Source: Streptomyces sp. NBC_00620
GTDB taxonomy: Bacteria; Actinomycetota; Actinomycetes; Streptomycetales; Streptomycetaceae
Direction of reading: 5' to 3'
NCBI RefSeq assembly: GCF_026341825.1
Contig: NZ_JAPENY010000001.1
Location: 3,596,001-3,660,000 of the forward strand
Length of the DNA: 64,000 nucleotides
The translations under genes and the position numbers were made by a program. Shown in pieces: positions 60,188 to 64,000 of the stretch; the stretch's first letter is position 1, and the number at the start of each line of letters is the position of its first letter. Under the pieces are notes generated by a model. It did not search any database, was not told the origin of the DNA, and worked only from the letters and a program-made list of their open reading frames with translations.

Positions 60188-60210
60188 TCCCGTCAGGGGA
60201 CGGGGTTTTT
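60188..60210 (+). terminator. Terminator after tRNA-Ala
   Basis: A 6-bp stem (cccgtc/gacggg, extendable by one G-T pair) followed by TTTTT lies about 50 bp after the tRNA. It is the only classical T-tract terminator in the window. Confidence 0.75.
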
Positions 60211-60224
60211 CGTTGTCTGGACAG

Positions 60225-61088
60225 TTATGTCTGAACAGCTGTCGGTGCCGCCCTCAGGTCGCGGAGTCGTGCCGTCCGCAGATGCGTCTCCTCGTCGTCC
60301 GGCTGGTAGACCACGATCCGGCACTCGGACATGCCGTGGATCGACAGCGAGACGGACGTCATCCGCATCTCACCGACCGCCGTGTGCCGGAACGTCTTCA
60401 CCCGCGAACCCGGCTGCGCCACATCGCCGACGCTCCACAGTCGGGCGAAGAGAGGGCTGGCCTCCGACAGCCTGCGTATGAAGTCCTCCCAGACGGGTTC
60501 GCCCGCATGGAGCCCGTACGACGAGCGCAGTGTCGCCACCATCACCGGGAGCTCGGTGTCCCGGAACACCAGCGGACAGTCGGGCTCGGGCATCGTGAAC
60601 AGCGTCCACAGCGCGTTGTACGACCGGGTCTTGAGGGCGCCCGGCACGAAGAACACGTCGCGGTAGGCGGGGTTGGTGGCGAGGATGTCGAACCGTGAGT
60701 TGTAGACCACCGCCGGGTGCGGGTCGAGGGCGTCGAGGATGCTCTGGACCTGCGGGCCCACGGCTCGCGCGGCGGTCTGGGGATCCGGCTCGTACGGCAC
60801 CTCGGCCAGGTGGTACAGATGCTCACGCTCCGGCTGGTCGAGGCGCAGCGTGCGCGCCACTGCGTCCAGGACCTGCGCGGACGCGTTGATCGGGCGTCCC
60901 TGCTCCAGCCACGTGTACCAGGTGACGCCGACGCCGGAGAGCTGCGCGACCTCTTCGCGGCGCAGCCCGGGTGTGCGGCGCCGGAAGCCCGGCGGCATCC
61001 CCACGTCGGCGGGTGTCACCCGCGCCCGCCTGCCGCGCAGGAAGGCGGCCAGCTCCGGCCTGCGGCGCTGTGCCGTGTTCATCGGCAT
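60225..61088 (-). CDS. XRE-family regulator with MmyB-like ligand domain
   Basis: Protein of 287 aa. The HTH is LRREEVAQLSGVGVTWYTWLEQGR (residues about 35-58). The C-terminal domain (residues about 95-270; VYNSRFDILATNPAYRDVF, NALWTLFT, VGEMRMTSVSLSIHG) is the MmyB-like fatty-acid-binding type. I chose ATG 61088 with GGGGGA upstream; the reading frame continues to 61181. It is divergent from the DHA2 transporter at 61202 and probably represses it in response to a small hydrophobic ligand. Confidence 0.88.
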   Translation of the reverse strand: MPMNTAQRRRPELAAFLRGRRARVTPADVGMPPGFRRRTPGLRREEVAQLSGVGVTWYTWLEQGRPINASAQVLDAVARTLRLDQPEREHLYHLAEVPYEPDPQTAARAVGPQVQSILDALDPHPAVVYNSRFDILATNPAYRDVFFVPGALKTRSYNALWTLFTMPEPDCPLVFRDTELPVMVATLRSSYGLHAGEPVWEDFIRRLSEASPLFARLWSVGDVAQPGSRVKTFRHTAVGEMRMTSVSLSIHGMSECRIVVYQPDDEETHLRTARLRDLRAAPTAVQT

Positions 61089-61201
61089 CACATCCCCCGT
61101 CACCCATCGTCCGTGCTCGGCCCGTCCGCTGCCAGGTGCTGTCAGTACCAGCATCGGCGGGCTCTCGTTACCCGTATCCACTCGCCGTCAGGCTCGATGC
61201 C

Positions 61202-62671
61202 ATGACGACGACAACCCCCTCGGGACCAGGCCCCGCAGCAGGTCCAAGTCCTGTGACCAGTAAAGCCCCTGGCACTGACAATCGCCCCGGACGGCTGCTC
61301 GCGGTGGTGCTCGCGGCCCAGTTCATGGCACTGCTCGACGTCTTCATCGTGAACGTCGCGGTGCCCACGATCGGTTCCGAACTCCACGCGTCCGGCGCGG
61401 GCCTGCAACTGGTGGTCGCCGGATACACCATCGCGTACGCCGTGCTGCTGATCACCGGAGCGCGGCTGGGCGACCGGCTCGGCCACCGCCGTGTCTATCT
61501 GGCCGGGCTCGCCCTGTTCACGGCCGCGTCGCTGGCCTGCGGACTGGCGCAGGGCACCGGCGAGTTGATCGCCTTCCGGCTGGTTCAGGGTGCCGGGTCG
61601 GCCGTGATGATCCCGCAGGTACTCAGCCTCATCCAGCGCAACTTCAGCGGCGAGGCGCGGGCCCGGGCGCTCGGCGCGTACGCGGCCGTCCTCGCGACCG
61701 GTGCCGCGGCCGGGCAGGTGCTGGGCGGCGTCCTGGTCAGCGCGGACCTGTTCGGCACCAGCTGGCGGCCGGTGTTCCTGGTCAACGTGCCCGTGGGCGT
61801 CGTACTCCTGGCCGTCGGCCGACGCATACTGCCGCGGGACGACGCGCGGGCCCTCGAGCGTTCGCGCGGCCTCGACCTGCCGGGGCTCGTCCTCCTCGCC
61901 GCCGCTGTCTCGCTGTTCACCGTGCCGCTCGTGCTGGGGCAGGAGGAGGACTGGCCGCTGTGGTCCTGGCTGTCGCTGGGCGCGGCCGCGGTGTGCTTCG
62001 GGCTGTTCTGTCTGTACGAGTCCCGCCTCGCCCGACGTGGCGGGGCGCCGCTGATCGCGCCGAGGGTGTTGCGGCAGCCCGGCGTCGGCCTCGCGGTCTT
62101 CCGGCTACTGGCCGTGATGGCCGTGAACGCCGGCTTCCTTTTCACACTCACGCTGCACATACAGGGCGGTCTCGGCTACAGCGCGCTGCGCGCGGGGCTC
62201 ACCTTCGCACCGACCGCGGTGGTCTTCGGCCTGGTCGGTCTGACCTGGCGCAACTGGCCCGCGTCCTGGCAGCGCAGCCTGATTCCGGCCGGCTTCGCCC
62301 TCGCGGCGATCTCCGTTGCCGGTGTCGGACGTGTGCTGCGGGACGGAGGTGACGGCGGCCCGTGGCTGTACGTGGCGTTCGCGGGGGTGGGCGTGGGCCT
62401 CGCGCTCGGTTTCAGTCCCACCCTCACCAAGGCCCTGGCCACCGTCCGTGCCGAGGACGCGGCGGACGCCAGCGGGCTGCTCGCGACGGTCACCCAGCTC
62501 GGTCAGCTGATCGGTGTCGCGGCCTTCGGCACACTCTTCTTGAACCGGCTTGAGTCACTTGGGGCCCCCGGGGCGTATACCTCTGCGGACGCGCTCCTCG
62601 CGTGCATGTATGCGCTGGCCGGGACGGCCACGCTGGGTGCCGTGTCCGGACTGGTACGAAGGCGTCGCTGA
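61202..62671 (+). CDS. DHA2-type MFS transporter
   Basis: Protein of 489 aa with 14 predicted transmembrane helices. Motif D1-like LLDVFIVNVAVPTIG (helix 1), motif A-like ARLGDRLGHRRVYLAG (loop 2-3) and VQGAGSAVMIPQVLSLIQ (helix 4-5) identify the drug:H+ antiporter-2 group. I chose ATG 61202, about 40 residues before helix 1. Substrates are typically drugs or lipophilic compounds. The divergent MmyB-like regulator is the likely controller; the 113-bp gap contains both promoters. Confidence 0.88.
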   Translation: MTTTTPSGPGPAAGPSPVTSKAPGTDNRPGRLLAVVLAAQFMALLDVFIVNVAVPTIGSELHASGAGLQLVVAGYTIAYAVLLITGARLGDRLGHRRVYLAGLALFTAASLACGLAQGTGELIAFRLVQGAGSAVMIPQVLSLIQRNFSGEARARALGAYAAVLATGAAAGQVLGGVLVSADLFGTSWRPVFLVNVPVGVVLLAVGRRILPRDDARALERSRGLDLPGLVLLAAAVSLFTVPLVLGQEEDWPLWSWLSLGAAAVCFGLFCLYESRLARRGGAPLIAPRVLRQPGVGLAVFRLLAVMAVNAGFLFTLTLHIQGGLGYSALRAGLTFAPTAVVFGLVGLTWRNWPASWQRSLIPAGFALAAISVAGVGRVLRDGGDGGPWLYVAFAGVGVGLALGFSPTLTKALATVRAEDAADASGLLATVTQLGQLIGVAAFGTLFLNRLESLGAPGAYTSADALLACMYALAGTATLGAVSGLVRRRR

Positions 62672-62740
62672 CCGTATTGCTCCGGCCGTGGCAGAATCAA
62701 ACGGCCGGAAGGGGGCGCGGCCCGACGGGAGGGAGAAGCG

Positions 62741-62914
62741 ATGCCTGCGAGCATCCTCGAGGAGGTCGACGATCTCCTCGAAGCGGCACAGACACGCAGA
62801 AAAGTAACTCTCCTTGACTGCCCTTCCTGCGGATCGGTCCATGTCGCCCAGGTTCTCGGCGACAACGGCGGGATCTCCTACGTGTGCACGGCCTGCGGCC
62901 ACAGCTGGAGCTGA
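62741..62914 (+). CDS. 57-aa zinc-ribbon protein
   Basis: Starts at ATG 62741 with GGGAGGGAGAAG upstream. A helical start (ASILEEVDDLLEAAQTRRK) is followed by a zinc ribbon with CPSCGSVH and CTACGHSW. It probably binds one zinc; a nucleic-acid or protein-binding role is inferred. It lies 3 bp before another small cysteine-rich gene in the same direction. Confidence 0.7.
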   Translation: MPASILEEVDDLLEAAQTRRKVTLLDCPSCGSVHVAQVLGDNGGISYVCTACGHSWS

Positions 62915-62917
62915 TCG

Positions 62918-63151
62918 ATGGGTGCGCACAGGCGAAAGTGCGATTGGTGCGGCAGTGGTACGCCAATCGTCCGCGACATGGAACCGGTCAACCACGACTA
63001 CCAGTACTGGTGCGAGGAGTGCGCGCGGGCGCTGATCATAAAGGGCGACCCGATCGAGACGTACCGCGAACTGGAGGGCGAGCCGATCTACGGCCGGCTC
63101 CTCGACGAGCACTGCACGCTCAAGCGGTTCTATTCGTTCGCGACAGCCTGA
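62918..63151 (+). CDS. 77-aa zinc-finger-like protein
   Basis: Starts at ATG 62918 (MGAHRRKCDWCGSGTP), 3 bp after the preceding stop. Cysteine pairs CDWC and CEEC form a likely zinc site; a later HC is isolated. The C-terminal half is EPIYGRLLDEHCTLKRFYSF. The family is not recognised. It overlaps the convergent glycosyltransferase gene by 32 bp at the 3' ends. Confidence 0.65.
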   Translation: MGAHRRKCDWCGSGTPIVRDMEPVNHDYQYWCEECARALIIKGDPIETYRELEGEPIYGRLLDEHCTLKRFYSFATA

Positions 63152-64000
63152 GCCCGGCGAGGGCCAGGAAAGCGGAACCGGCCCCTACGTAGAGGGCCGA
63201 CAAGGTCAACTCGGCGCCGGTCTGGTGCAGTTCGAGCCTGCCCGGGCCGTGCGGCACCCACCACAGCGCGTACGAGCAGAAGGCCGGCGCCGTGCAGAGG
63301 GCGGCGGTCCGGCTGGCCGTCGCGAGGAGCAGCACCATCGGTACGCACCACACCCAGTGGTGCGACCACGACACCGGGCTGACCAGCAGAGCCGTCACTG
63401 CACACGCGAGCACCGCCCAGGCCCGCCCTCCGCGCAGTTCCGCGGCCACGGCGAGAGCGAGGCCCGCCGCGCCCACCACAGCCGCCGTGGCGGCCCACCA
63501 GACGCCGGGCTCGGTGGTGTGCAGCAGTCGGGCCAGGACGCCGCGCAGCGACTGGTTCGCGGTGTCCTCGACGAGCCCCACGCGACCCGCCTCGAAGACC
63601 ATGCGGGTCCAGAAGCGCCATGAGTCGTACGGCAGGACGGCCGCCGCCAGCAGCGTCGCCCCGGCGAACGCGACGGCCGCCCCGCGCGCGTGCCGTAACC
63701 ACGGCCCCGCGGAGCCCCGCCTCATGTACTCCACGGCGCCGGTGAGCAGGAGGAACACCGCGAAGAGCGCGGGCGTCAGTTTGATCGCCGCCGCGATGCC
63801 GATGCCCACTCCGGCCCAGCGGTGGCCGGGCCGGCGTGACAGGTCCCACAGCACCAGTACGGCGAGCAGCAGATTGATCTGCCCGTACCGCAGTGTCGTC
63901 CACACCGGCTCGCACCACACGGCAGCCGCCGAGACCCACCAGACGCGCTCCACGCGCGCGTGCCCGACGAGCCGCAGCGAGAGGGCCACGAACCCCACAA
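63120..64000 (-). CDS. GT87 (DUF2029)-type mannosyltransferase-like membrane protein, partial
   Basis: C-terminal part of a polytopic GT-C glycosyltransferase; the 5' end lies right of the window and the GTG at 63998 is internal. It has many hydrophobic segments, the family's TTLRYGQINLLLAVLVLWD and KLTPALFAVFLLLTG, and SPVSWSHHWVWCVP. Actinobacterial members add mannose from polyprenol-phosphate-mannose to lipoglycans or other wall glycans. The substrate here is unknown. Confidence 0.85.
   Translation of the reverse strand, partial: VGFVALSLRLVGHARVERVWWVSAAAVWCEPVWTTLRYGQINLLLAVLVLWDLSRRPGHRWAGVGIGIAAAIKLTPALFAVFLLLTGAVEYMRRGSAGPWLRHARGAAVAFAGATLLAAAVLPYDSWRFWTRMVFEAGRVGLVEDTANQSLRGVLARLLHTTEPGVWWAATAAVVGAAGLALAVAAELRGGRAWAVLACAVTALLVSPVSWSHHWVWCVPMVLLLATASRTAALCTAPAFCSYALWWVPHGPGRLELHQTGAELTLSALYVGAGSAFLALAGLRLSRTNRTA

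Overview
The window is high-GC actinobacterial chromosome and almost certainly Streptomyces: codon third positions are strongly G/C, GTG starts and 4-bp start/stop overlaps are common, and the gene order mrdA-rodA ... rne ... rplU-rpmA-obgE ... proB-proA ... nadD-LCP-rsfS with a tRNA-Ala(GGC) is the known Streptomyces order for this part of the core chromosome.

Layout. (1) 1-6214: end of the cell-wall elongation cluster (PBP2, RodA), a CYTH/CHAD protein and a TIGR03960-type radical SAM gene. (2) 6215-27396: a 21-kb integrated element, described below. (3) 27389-34936: the orphan 3' end of the radical SAM gene, an oxidoreductase, a repetitive membrane protein, the TIGR03936 radical SAM partner and a very long RNase E/G. 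(4) 35044-41176: an inserted-looking glycan block, rmlA-rmlB-rmlD-glycosyltransferase-rmlC-methyltransferase (dTDP-rhamnose). (5) 41271-43612: rplU, rpmA, obgE. (6) 43778-48931: sulfotransferase-like protein, bifunctional CDP-ribitol-type synthase and TagF-like polymerase; with block 4 these look like a wall glycopolymer (teichoic-acid-like) pathway. (7) 49124-60210: proB, proA, paired membrane proteins, an M48 protease, small membrane proteins, nadD, an LCP protein, rsfS, a phosphatase and tRNA-Ala. (8) 60225-64000: a regulator divergent from a DHA2 transporter, two small zinc-binding proteins and a truncated GT-C mannosyltransferase-like gene.

The element is the main discovery target. It lies inside the 3' end of the radical SAM gene, between two copies of an 8-bp core (ATGGACAC). 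The native last 29 codons are stranded at the right end (27389-27478). The element supplies a diverged but equally long 29-codon tail at its left end, so the host gene keeps an intact C-terminus. It combines a large serine integrase with an actinomycete ICE core: GntR/UTRA regulator, SCO3933-like regulator, FtsK-type DNA translocase and RepSA-like initiator, the last with an apparent 1-nt frameshift. Its cargo includes a translationally coupled DUF4297 nuclease / middle-component / Rad50-like ATPase operon, which fits the ABC-three-component conflict systems. It also carries a TPR-repeat module whose N-terminal domain recurs as a stand-alone protein, a coupled kinase-like plus SMI1/KNR4 pair, and a membrane protein coupled to an LDRA-repeat protein. 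I could run no searches: family names come from motif recognition, and starts are chosen from ribosome-binding sites and overlaps.
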